IMG/VR virus record: IMGVR_UViG_3300000117_000191
Coordinates: 3,353 to 26,728 of that record
DNA: 23,376 bases
DNA from: a virus
Strand: one strand, 5' to 3'
Numbering within the stretch: position 1 is the first letter of the stretch; each line of letters starts with the position of its first letter. Below, in pieces: positions 14,772 to 22,677 of this stretch. Both the position numbers and the translations under genes were made by a program. The notes under the pieces were generated by a model. That model worked only from the letters and a program-made list of their open reading frames with translations, searched no databases and was not told where the DNA came from.

Positions 14772-14959
14772 TGAGTATGACAAGACAAGAGCGAATAGCG
14801 CTACACAAAAAACAAGAGCGCTTGCAAATTAGAAAAGGAGTACCTACTGTATCAGAACTTATTGAAGGAGTTCCTGTAATTAGAGAAACATCTGAAGGTT
14901 TGGTAGAATATCATCGCAAAGGTTCAATATTATATAAAAAAGTATTAGATAGGGCATAA
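14771..14959 (+). CDS. Hypothetical small protein, 62 aa
   Basis: ATG 14771 overlaps the stop of the large tail protein (TAATG). The product has a basic helical start, MTRQERIALHKKQERLQIRK, and then VPTVSELIEGVPVIRETSEG, ending in a basic tail. It has no membrane segment or recognised motif. Two bases separate it from the next gene. It may assist assembly of the internal virion proteins that follow, but only position suggests this. Confidence 0.6.
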   Translation: MSMTRQERIALHKKQERLQIRKGVPTVSELIEGVPVIRETSEGLVEYHRKGSILYKKVLDRA

Positions 14960-14961
14960 TT

Positions 14962-15912
14962 ATGGCAACAATAGAAGAAATAATAGGATTAGAAGGGGAC
15001 TCCAGACGTAGCTCTCAGGAAGTTCAAAGATTAATTCAAGAAATAAGAAGCGATTTACAACAAGCTCAACAAGCTGATAAGCAAAACCTTAAAAACATTA
15101 GTAGCGCAGGGAAAACAGGTTTAAAAGCGTTAAAAACTAGAAAAGATTTTTTACTTGCAAAAAGGGCAAGACCAGACCTCTCTTTTAAAGATTTTTTATT
15201 AAACGATAAACAATCGGCAGAATATATGAAACAAGGGGTAAAAAGTGTTGTCGATAAAACAAGAAAACCTATAACATTAAAAGAAACTCTTGGTTTTGAT
15301 AAATATAGATTTCAAGGTAATCCTATGGAAACAAAAAAAGAGTTTAATGAAAAAATGCAAATAGCTCCTGTAAGCACTATGCAAGAAGGAATGGTAGGAG
15401 ACCAACCGTTAGAAGCCTTAGGGTTCGCTGATTATAAAGACGCTGAATATATTCCAATAGCAAAATCTAAACCTACGTTAGAAGAAATAATGCAAGGTGT
15501 AAAACCGCCTCAAACTATTTTACAACAAAAGATGGATTTACAAAACAATCTATTAACTAATCCAACCAATAGTCAGATGTTTGAAGCTCAAGGCGTTTTG
15601 CCTGAGGGAGTAAACAAACTGAATGCTAGCACAGCTTCTCAAGCTCAAATTGACGAAGCTATGTCCGCTGCAAGCGAAAGGCTAGGGAATACTAGCACAG
15701 CATCTAGCACAGCTTCTAGCACACTAGGGACAGCAGGTACAGCATTAGGCGCAGTAAGTGCTTTAAAAGATTTAAGTACAAAAGGATTTACACCTACTAC
15801 AGCCTTAGATACAGTAGGAACCGGATTGCAATTAACAGGTTTTGGCGCTGTGCCGGGTACAATTTTAAAAGGAATAAGTAGTTTACTTAAGGGAACTACT
15901 AGGAATAATTAA
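14962..15912 (+). CDS. Probable internal virion / ejection protein, 316 aa
   Basis: The N-terminal third is helical and coiled-coil-like (SSQEVQRLIQEIRSDLQQAQ, then KTGLKALKTRKDFLLAKRAR). The middle is Pro/Gln rich. Near residue 243-262 there is a Ser/Thr/Ala-rich run built on TASST, and the last 60 residues are Gly- and hydrophobic-rich (TALGAVSALKD, GTGLQLTGFGAVPGTILKGI), able to contact membranes. Helical body plus membrane-active end is usual for proteins ejected with the DNA by short-tailed phages. It lies upstream of the huge transglycosylase-bearing protein, in the same order as other ejection cassettes. The role is inferred from composition and position. Confidence 0.5.
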   Translation: MATIEEIIGLEGDSRRSSQEVQRLIQEIRSDLQQAQQADKQNLKNISSAGKTGLKALKTRKDFLLAKRARPDLSFKDFLLNDKQSAEYMKQGVKSVVDKTRKPITLKETLGFDKYRFQGNPMETKKEFNEKMQIAPVSTMQEGMVGDQPLEALGFADYKDAEYIPIAKSKPTLEEIMQGVKPPQTILQQKMDLQNNLLTNPTNSQMFEAQGVLPEGVNKLNASTASQAQIDEAMSAASERLGNTSTASSTASSTLGTAGTALGAVSALKDLSTKGFTPTTALDTVGTGLQLTGFGAVPGTILKGISSLLKGTTRNN

Positions 15913-15923
15913 GGAATATTATT

Positions 15924-16385
15924 ATGGGAACTAAATGGCATCCGGCATCAGGAAAATGGGGAATAATTGGAGAAACTCAAGGCTCTAAACAAGCTAGAAG
16001 TAATAAAGCTAAAATTGATGATATGACTCAAACTATTGAGCAAAGAAGACCTCAAATAAACCAATTCTATTCTGAAATAGGTGGCATAAATAAAAATATT
16101 AGAGAGAATAAAAGATTGTCAGAGTTAGATAAATTTTTAAACTCATCATACAATATTAAAAGTGAATCAGAAAGTAAAATTGCTAGAACAAATTTAGCAA
16201 CAGTTACAGACATTTCTTCTGAAAGAAAAAAAGATATGATGAACAAACAGAAAGCACGAAATGATGAAATGTTTGGACTGCAAGCTACTCTTGATGAAAT
16301 TAATTTAGGAAGAAAAGAACAAACAGAATTAAACACTCTTGATGATTTATTAAACCAATTAAGAATTGAAAGGGGAAGGTATTAA
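15924..16385 (+). CDS. Coiled-coil virion-associated protein, 153 aa
   Basis: The start ATG follows AAGGA. The first residues, MGTKWHPASGKWGIIGETQG, are Trp/Gly rich and unlike the rest. The remainder is almost wholly charged helix: KIDDMTQTIEQRRPQINQFY, then a second helix with ISSERKKDMMNKQKARNDEM, and a last one, LNTLDDLLNQLRIERGRY. This suggests a long coiled coil and oligomerisation. I recognise no family. Its place among internal virion genes suggests a core or ejection component or a chaperone for one. Confidence 0.55.
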   Translation: MGTKWHPASGKWGIIGETQGSKQARSNKAKIDDMTQTIEQRRPQINQFYSEIGGINKNIRENKRLSELDKFLNSSYNIKSESESKIARTNLATVTDISSERKKDMMNKQKARNDEMFGLQATLDEINLGRKEQTELNTLDDLLNQLRIERGRY

Positions 16386-16387
16386 TC

Positions 16388-17080
16388 ATGGCATATAGAG
16401 AACCGACATTTAACGCAAACATACTTACAGACCTTTTAAGTACGTATTTAGACCAAAAGTCAAGTGAACGAGAAAAGTATTACAAAGCTGCTGAAAAAGC
16501 TAGCACGCCTAAAACTTATAGTGTAGGTGGTAATATTGTCCGTTTAGATAAAGATGGTAAGACAGAAATTCTTTATAAAGGCGAAAAAATGCCTCAATTT
16601 AAAGACTTTACAAAAAATGGGACAACATACCAAGCACAATACATGGGTGAAGATTATGTTCAAAAGGAAGAAGATATAAAAATAGGATTACCAAAATTTT
16701 ATCAATACCAAGGATTTAATAAACCTGCTCCTAATCAGCCTAAAAAAGGAAAGACAAGTGAAATTTATAAAGCTGTAACAGCAAGCGTAGATAAAGATAT
16801 TAAAAGATTGCTTAATATTAAAAATCAAAATACAGACCCATTCTCAGGTGATGTTCCTACAATAAAATGGGGGGATGACCCAACACATGAAGCTCAATTA
16901 AAATTCTATAGAAACATAAAAGCAAATCCAAGAAAATGGATAAAAGAAAATCCAGATGCGCAACAACCTGTTTATTCTGTCCAAGGAGTAAAACAAGAAG
17001 TAAGAAGAACAATGCCAGATGGCAGAATAGTTATTTATGACGCAGACACAAAACAGCCATTAAGGTTTTTAGATGAGTAA
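16388..17080 (+). CDS. Hypothetical virion-associated protein, 230 aa
   Basis: The gene starts two bases after the previous stop, behind GGGGAAGG. The N-terminus, ILTDLLSTYLDQKSSEREKY, is helical. Several short beta units follow (TYSVGGNIVRLDKDGKTEIL, then FKDFTKNGTTYQAQYMGEDY), and two end units read QPVYSVQGVKQEVRRTMPDG and GRIVIYDADTKQPLRFLDE. Similar units with G/N-D-G turns recur, so it may be a repeat-type structural protein. No catalytic motif is seen. It overlaps the 1717-residue gene by eight bases, which suggests a fixed expression ratio with it and membership of the ejection apparatus. Confidence 0.55.
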   Translation: MAYREPTFNANILTDLLSTYLDQKSSEREKYYKAAEKASTPKTYSVGGNIVRLDKDGKTEILYKGEKMPQFKDFTKNGTTYQAQYMGEDYVQKEEDIKIGLPKFYQYQGFNKPAPNQPKKGKTSEIYKAVTASVDKDIKRLLNIKNQNTDPFSGDVPTIKWGDDPTHEAQLKFYRNIKANPRKWIKENPDAQQPVYSVQGVKQEVRRTMPDGRIVIYDADTKQPLRFLDE

Positions 17081-20000
17081 TAAAAATGTAGATTTACCAA
17101 AATGGGAAGATACTTTTGAACTACCTTCTTGGGATGACACTTCTCCAATAGATAGTTTATCTACAGACACATTAAATCAAGAATCTGTAGACACACTACA
17201 ACAAGAACCTGCAAATACCGAAACACCTATAGAAGAAAACCCTATATCTTTAAGCACAGTTGAAGGCCCTAATGATATTTTACACAATGAATTAAATAAC
17301 CCCGGTTCTAGTTTAAGCGCTTTAGCTAACATAGCAAACCCGGACTTTGAGTCTAATCAAAAAATTAATAGTTCTGATTATGGGCTATTTCAAATTAATG
17401 ATAAGTATTGGTCAGATACTTCTAATCAGCTTTTTAATAAAAGCATAGCAGACCAAAGCATTCAAGAAAATATTGAAATGGCTGCTTATATAGCTAAAAA
17501 CGACCCGAGAGGATGGAATAACTGGGTAGCATACAATAAACAAAAACATAAAGAATTTGATGGTATTACGGACGAAGAAATAGTAAATAAATATGGAGTC
17601 TCTCCAGAGGCTGTTCAATTAATAAACGAATCGTTTGATGACCCTCAAACTGCAAAACAAGTTATGCTAGCAGAGTCTGGTGGTAAACAAAATGCTATTA
17701 ATGTTAATTACACGCCTCAAGAAGAAGGAAATGAGGTTATTGGGAATGATATAATTAAACAAGCTCAACAAATTATGCAAGACTCTGAATCAATGTTTAC
17801 ACCTTCGACATCAAGGGCATTAGACCCTATTGAAAAGTCTACGCAAGAAATATTATCTCAAGATGCTATAGCTCCTCAAATACAACAAATGTCTCAATTT
17901 TTTTTAGAAGGATTAACTGGTCAATATAGCGGGTTATATAATATGCCTGAGTTTAAAGATTTAAAACCAGTTGTTAATACAGCTACAAATTTTTTAAGCT
18001 ACCTTTCAGAAGCTCCGGGTTTAGTAATAGACTTACCAACATCATTAGCAACAGAGCCTATTGAAACGGCAAAAGGTCTAATAAAGTTTGTACCAGAACA
18101 AAGTTTTAACGCTTTACTTGCTACTAATTCTATTGATGTATTATTTCCTATTTTAGAAGCTACAAACTTAGACCAAGTGCTAGCTCCTGTTTTAAGTTTA
18201 ATGGGAATCGATTTTACAAGAGAAGGTATAAAAAAAGCTAAAATAAAAGCAGAAAAAGAAATACAAAAAACTGGTGGAGCGTATGTTTTCTTTGCAGCTC
18301 ATGGTTTAACAAGTATGGGAAAAAAGAATGCTAGCATAACAGAAAAAAATAAGCAATTTGCTGATGTAGTAGAATTAGCAAATGATAGACCTGCAAAAGG
18401 TAAAGTAACTCCAGAAATGCAAAAAGCAGCAAAGTCTTTAAAAGAAAGTCCTAGTTTAAAAAAGAAAGCTGAACAAGCTGTTGGTGAACAATTAGAAATA
18501 GATTTTATAGAACCAAAAAAAGTAGAAAAAATATTAGAAAAAGCAGAAAAAGAAGTAATTACAGAGCTTGATTTATCTAGGGATATTCCTACAAAAATTT
18601 TAGATAAAAAAAATAATGTAAAAAAAGAAGTAAAAAAAGTTGATAAAAGAATTGAGACTATTAATAAAAAAGTAAAAAAAGAAAAAGCTAAAAAAATTTT
18701 TCAAGAAACAATAAAAAAACAAAACCAAAAAAAATCACAAAAAAACCAAGAAATATTACAAGAACAAAAAATTACAAAATCTTCTGATTTTAAAATAAAA
18801 GATGGTTTTGAATCTATAAAAGGAGAGCCTACAAAAAGATATAAAAGTTTAGATAAAGTAAAGGAATATGTTTTTTCTAAATTACCAGAATATGTAGGTA
18901 AAAACGTAATTGCTACATACGCAAAAACAATTAAAGGTGATTATTTAGTTAGAATGCTAAAAGTTAAAAAAGACGCTCCTAAAGAAATTATTGCTGCTAA
19001 GTCTGGACAAAAAAAGATAGGGCCAGACGCTCCAAGCAAGTTAGTTACATCTATGAGAGACCCAAGAGGGGGCAAAAGAAGAATACAAAACAAAGAAGTC
19101 TTACTTGAAAAGTATAGTGCTGAAATTAATGAATTAAACAGAAATCTTAAATCAACAAGAAAAGAACTTAGTGCATTAGAAAAACAGACTAAAGAAACCG
19201 GGGTAGGGTCGCAAAGAATTGGACTTTTAAAAAATTCTATAGATTCTATTACTAGAACTATGGAGCGTTCTCAAAGAAATATAGCAGAAATAATGACAAC
19301 AAAAGAATTAATTAAAGACTCTGCTAAATTAATATTTACCAAAACATCAAGTGGACAAATTGGTGGAAAAATAAAAAAATCTTCAAAACAAAAATCAATG
19401 GATGCTCAGCTTTCTAGAAACATACAAGAAATATGGAAAAGAGGAGAAACAGGAGCAAAGCTCACTAAAAATAATTTAATTAAAAGATTAAAAGAAGAGG
19501 GTGCGCCAAAAGAAATGCTAGCATATGCTAGTAAAAACTATAAAGATTTAGCAGATAGGGCTTTTGTTCAAAACGCTTTTGAATTATCAAAAGAAATAGA
19601 TGCTAGTATACCGACCTCTCAAGGTGCAGTTACTTCGACTAAAACAAAAAGAAGAAATCCAGATGAATATGTAGATAATATACGAGTCGAGACTATAGGA
19701 GGTAAAACTCCGGATAATCCAAAACTAGCAATGGTTCAGTTGCTTGAATCTTTATCCGAATATGGAGGAGGAGAGAGGTCTGTTAAAGCAAAAGGGACTA
19801 GAAGTATAGTTGAAATAAAAAAAGGAAGTCAAGAAATTGGAATTTTAAAAGAGGTTATATCTGAAATTTCTGGACAAAAAAAACTTGCAGTAGATGCTTT
19901 GTCAGAAAAAACAGGAGCAGGACTTGATATAATGTTTGGCTTAATGGAAAGATTAAATAAAACTGCAAATAAAAAAGACTTAAATAATGTAATGCTTGCT

Positions 20001-22226
20001 ATGGATTTTGTAAAAGCATATATATCAGAACCCGCAAGGAATACAAGATACATAAGAGAATTAATGGCTGACAAATTACCTGCTTTTGAAAAATATAAAA
20101 ATAATTTAGCAGATTATCCTGATTTTCTTGCTATGTTAGATGATTTAACGAAAATGGCTAAAGAAGGAGATAGAAGTAAATTGCATATGATAGCAGAACT
20201 TGGTAGAAACATGAAACTAGCAACAGGTTCTTCTTTAGTTAGAAGTTTAGCAGGTAATTCAATATCTACATTAGATGCTTTTATAAGAATGCCTATTGAA
20301 TGGGGCTACAGTCACATTTTAGCAGGTGGTAGCGGACTTATTAATAATTTAACTTATGGAAAATTTGGAAATCTTTCTAGAAATCAATTAAATAAACTAG
20401 AACTTTCAGCGCAAGTAAATGGATTTTTAGAGCCTTACAGAAACGGACAAGTTGGAAAACTAATGCTTGACATGCTTTTAGAGCGAGATTCAGCAATTAA
20501 AGAATCCAAATATTTTAGAAGAGAAGGATTTACTAATTTAGATATACCCGGAAAAACCGGCGTTGCTATAAGAACTTTTCAAAGACTTCAAGGAATGATT
20601 GATATAATGTTTAGAGTTCCAATGACAAATGCTTTTATGAAAAAAAATGCAGTTAGACAAGCAATAGAGAGAGAAGGATTAACAAATCAATTAGATATAA
20701 AAAGAAGAGCAATAGATATTTTAGATAGAGAAATGCTTAGTCCAGATTTATTAGAAAATGCTATAAAAGGCGGAGAAGCAGTTACTTTTCAATCAAAGAT
20801 AGAAGGCCCTTTAAACTTTGTTAATACTATAAGATTGAGACAAGATTATTTAGGTGCATTATCTCAATTAGTTATTCCTTTTTATAATACTTCTATGAAT
20901 TTATTAAAATATACATATGAACATACTCCATTAAATCTTGCTCCATTTACTAGAGCAACTAGAAATGCGTATAAAGATGCTTTTTCCCCTACAGGACAAG
21001 GGCCTAGAGCTTTAGCCGAAAATCTTGGAAAAGTTACAACTGGAGCAGCTTCTTTATATGTTCTAAATCAAGTTTTTGGAAAAGAGTCTGGTGGTAAAAT
21101 TAATGGAGATTGGTCTCAGCTTACACCAGAAGAAAGAAATATGAAAACAGTAATGGGAGAGCAAGAGTATTCTATTGAGTTAAATGATGGTTCAGTTGTT
21201 TCTTATCGTGGATACGAGCCAATATCATCTTATATAACATTAATACACTCTTATCATAGAACAAATGAGCAATTTAACAAAGATGCAAGAAAAGGTAAAA
21301 TATCAGATACTGACGCAAATCGCATATATCAACAAACTTATAATGGCACTAAAGAAATGTTGTTGTCATTTGCTGAAAATCCTTTTTTTACAGGAGTAGG
21401 TGATATTTTTAAAGCATTTGACAATAGACATGATTTTGAATCTTGGGCAATAAGAACTGTAGCCGGAACATTTATACCCGGATTTTCAAGGCAGATAGAT
21501 AGTATTATTGACCCTGTTAGAAGAAAAGCTTTGAAAAAAAGAGACATAGATGAAAACAATACATTTTCAGACTATATTAAAAGTAATGTTGAAAAAAACT
21601 TACCTTGGTTTACTGAGGGTAAAACAAATTTGCCGGCATTAGACGCTTTTGGTAACGAAATACCTAAACTAGACCCTGTTGGTGGTTTATACGCTTTTAG
21701 AAGGTCTGATAAAAAAGACGACCCTGTGTATGCTGAAATACAAAGATTGTTTTTTGACCAAGAAGAAAATTTTACTAGCGCAAGACCTGTTTTGTATGGC
21801 AAAGAACAAGCGCAAATAAATCTTACTCGCGAAGAACATCAAGCTTTAATTAAAATCTCTGGTCAAACTACTTACAATATTATAGACGCTTTATTAAAAG
21901 ATGATAATTTTCAAGGAAAGACTGATTTTAAAAAGAGAAAAAAAATAAGAGAAATAAAAAGTACAATACAAGGATATGTTAGAGATAAATTATTTAAAGA
22001 ACAATATAAACCTCTTTTGAATAATTTGTTTTCTGCTATGTATACTGATGAAGTTACAACTGAAGAAGAAAGAATTGAGTTTGTAAAAGATTTAAAAAAA
22101 CAATTACCATCATATACTGTAGACCAATTACAAGATATGTTTAAAGAAAAATATAAAGAAGACAGAAAATATGCTAACGACTTTATAAAACCTGCGTATG
22201 ATAAAACTATAACTATATTAGATTAG
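17073..22226 (+). CDS. Giant internal virion protein with lytic transglycosylase motifs, 1717 aa
   Basis: This is probably ejected into the cell envelope, where an N-terminal muramidase-like part would open peptidoglycan. Residues 1-60 contain the repeat PKWEDTFELPSWDDT. Residues 101-110 read SDYGLFQIND, followed by a helix with DPRGWNNWVAYNKQKH (144-159), the second half of a lysozyme-like transglycosylase. The usual catalytic signature AESGG is found only later, at 200-204 (MLAESGGKQNAINVN), so motif order is unusual. Hydrophobic segments follow near 300-400, a Lys-rich coiled region near 475-570, and a long helical remainder. The segment LVIPFYNTSMNLLKYTYEHT near 1265 resembles the LPD38 region of large phage proteins. 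Activity is unproven. Confidence 0.72.
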   Translation: MSNKNVDLPKWEDTFELPSWDDTSPIDSLSTDTLNQESVDTLQQEPANTETPIEENPISLSTVEGPNDILHNELNNPGSSLSALANIANPDFESNQKINSSDYGLFQINDKYWSDTSNQLFNKSIADQSIQENIEMAAYIAKNDPRGWNNWVAYNKQKHKEFDGITDEEIVNKYGVSPEAVQLINESFDDPQTAKQVMLAESGGKQNAINVNYTPQEEGNEVIGNDIIKQAQQIMQDSESMFTPSTSRALDPIEKSTQEILSQDAIAPQIQQMSQFFLEGLTGQYSGLYNMPEFKDLKPVVNTATNFLSYLSEAPGLVIDLPTSLATEPIETAKGLIKFVPEQSFNALLATNSIDVLFPILEATNLDQVLAPVLSLMGIDFTREGIKKAKIKAEKEIQKTGGAYVFFAAHGLTSMGKKNASITEKNKQFADVVELANDRPAKGKVTPEMQKAAKSLKESPSLKKKAEQAVGEQLEIDFIEPKKVEKILEKAEKEVITELDLSRDIPTKILDKKNNVKKEVKKVDKRIETINKKVKKEKAKKIFQETIKKQNQKKSQKNQEILQEQKITKSSDFKIKDGFESIKGEPTKRYKSLDKVKEYVFSKLPEYVGKNVIATYAKTIKGDYLVRMLKVKKDAPKEIIAAKSGQKKIGPDAPSKLVTSMRDPRGGKRRIQNKEVLLEKYSAEINELNRNLKSTRKELSALEKQTKETGVGSQRIGLLKNSIDSITRTMERSQRNIAEIMTTKELIKDSAKLIFTKTSSGQIGGKIKKSSKQKSMDAQLSRNIQEIWKRGETGAKLTKNNLIKRLKEEGAPKEMLAYASKNYKDLADRAFVQNAFELSKEIDASIPTSQGAVTSTKTKRRNPDEYVDNIRVETIGGKTPDNPKLAMVQLLESLSEYGGGERSVKAKGTRSIVEIKKGSQEIGILKEVISEISGQKKLAVDALSEKTGAGLDIMFGLMERLNKTANKKDLNNVMLAMDFVKAYISEPARNTRYIRELMADKLPAFEKYKNNLADYPDFLAMLDDLTKMAKEGDRSKLHMIAELGRNMKLATGSSLVRSLAGNSISTLDAFIRMPIEWGYSHILAGGSGLINNLTYGKFGNLSRNQLNKLELSAQVNGFLEPYRNGQVGKLMLDMLLERDSAIKESKYFRREGFTNLDIPGKTGVAIRTFQRLQGMIDIMFRVPMTNAFMKKNAVRQAIEREGLTNQLDIKRRAIDILDREMLSPDLLENAIKGGEAVTFQSKIEGPLNFVNTIRLRQDYLGALSQLVIPFYNTSMNLLKYTYEHTPLNLAPFTRATRNAYKDAFSPTGQGPRALAENLGKVTTGAASLYVLNQVFGKESGGKINGDWSQLTPEERNMKTVMGEQEYSIELNDGSVVSYRGYEPISSYITLIHSYHRTNEQFNKDARKGKISDTDANRIYQQTYNGTKEMLLSFAENPFFTGVGDIFKAFDNRHDFESWAIRTVAGTFIPGFSRQIDSIIDPVRRKALKKRDIDENNTFSDYIKSNVEKNLPWFTEGKTNLPALDAFGNEIPKLDPVGGLYAFRRSDKKDDPVYAEIQRLFFDQEENFTSARPVLYGKEQAQINLTREEHQALIKISGQTTYNIIDALLKDDNFQGKTDFKKRKKIREIKSTIQGYVRDKLFKEQYKPLLNNLFSAMYTDEVTTEEERIEFVKDLKKQLPSYTVDQLQDMFKEKYKEDRKYANDFIKPAYDKTITILD

Positions 22227-22240
22227 TTTTTTTTATTTTT
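22203..22240 (+). terminator. Weak intrinsic terminator at the end of the 1717-residue gene
   Basis: AAAACTA (22203-22209) pairs with TAGTTTT (22224-22230), which contains the stop codon, and a T-rich tail of ten bases follows. The stem is only A/U-rich apart from one C-G pair and the loop is 14 bases, so termination would be partial at best. Confidence 0.3.
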
Positions 22241-22242
22241 AA

Positions 22243-22264
22243 TGTAACATTATTGTAACATTTT
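22243..22264 (+). promoter_or_regulatory. Tandem TGTAACAT site before the 22350 gene
   Basis: TGTAACATTAT and TGTAACATTTT are exactly 11 bases apart, directly after a T-run that could end upstream transcription. The first confident start codon is 86 bases downstream, leaving room for a leader or a tiny gene. Confidence 0.6.
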
Positions 22265-22287
22265 TATTAACTTACAGGCATAAACTA

Positions 22288-22392
22288 ATGATGTATCCAT
22301 GTCACTTATTCTTGGGCGGTAAGATACACAAACAAAAAAAGGAGAATATATGGCTAATTATGAAATACCAAGCTCACAGAAATTTTCTGTAG
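22288..22392 (+). CDS. Possible tiny gene, 34 aa
   Basis: Two consecutive ATG codons open a frame reading MMYPCHLFLGGKIHKQKKEN and ending 43 bases inside the next gene in a different frame. An AGG stands about ten bases upstream. It fills most of the 123-base gap before the 22350 gene, which would otherwise be an unusually long leader for this compact genome. Size and weak ribosome-binding site make the call uncertain; a noncoding leader is the alternative. Confidence 0.25.
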   Translation: MMYPCHLFLGGKIHKQKKENIWLIMKYQAHRNFL

Positions 22393-22676
22393 TTCAAGCC
22401 AGTAACGTCGGTCTTGGCCAAGTTGGTTCAGCCGTGCTAGATGATACAGAATCAATTTCTAGCATAGGAGACAACAAGGTCGTAGCAATCACCATGCTAG
22501 AAGACTGTACTTTTTCTACAATGACTCAATCAAGCGCAGCAATAGCAGGAACCGGTGCTAGCACGCACGGAAACTCAGTAGCTAGTTCTGATACATTTCC
22601 TCAAGGTGTTACAATTTTTGGAAATTGGTCTGCTGTCACGTTAGGTACAGGTCTTTGTATTTGCTATCTAGGCTAG
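22350..22676 (+). CDS. Small virion protein, decoration or tail-appendage type, 108 aa
   Basis: The start follows AAAGGAG at ideal distance. The protein is Ser/Thr/Gly/Ala rich and nearly uncharged: QKFSVVQASNVGLGQVGSAV, then VVAITMLEDCTFSTMTQSSA, and FPQGVTIFGNWSAVTLGTGL near the end. The pattern TFPxGVTIFGxWxxVTL is familiar from small proteins next to fibre genes in marine phages. It probably forms a beta-rich trimer or decoration, but the exact role is unknown. Cys residues occur near the C-terminus (GLCICYLG). It is the first gene after a TGTAACAT site and is followed one base later by the LamG-like gene. Confidence 0.65.
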   Translation: MANYEIPSSQKFSVVQASNVGLGQVGSAVLDDTESISSIGDNKVVAITMLEDCTFSTMTQSSAAIAGTGASTHGNSVASSDTFPQGVTIFGNWSAVTLGTGLCICYLG

Positions 22677-22677
22677 C

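Noticed and set aside
15690-15735. Ser/Thr/Ala codon repeat as a mobile or CRISPR-like repeat
   Set aside because: It is an in-frame low-complexity protein stretch without spacers or conserved flanks. No CRISPR array or insertion sequence was seen in the window.
17073-22226. The giant gene as virion RNA polymerase
   Set aside because: It is about half the length of N4-type virion polymerases, no polymerase motif was seen, and the N-terminal features fit an ejected transglycosylase-type protein.
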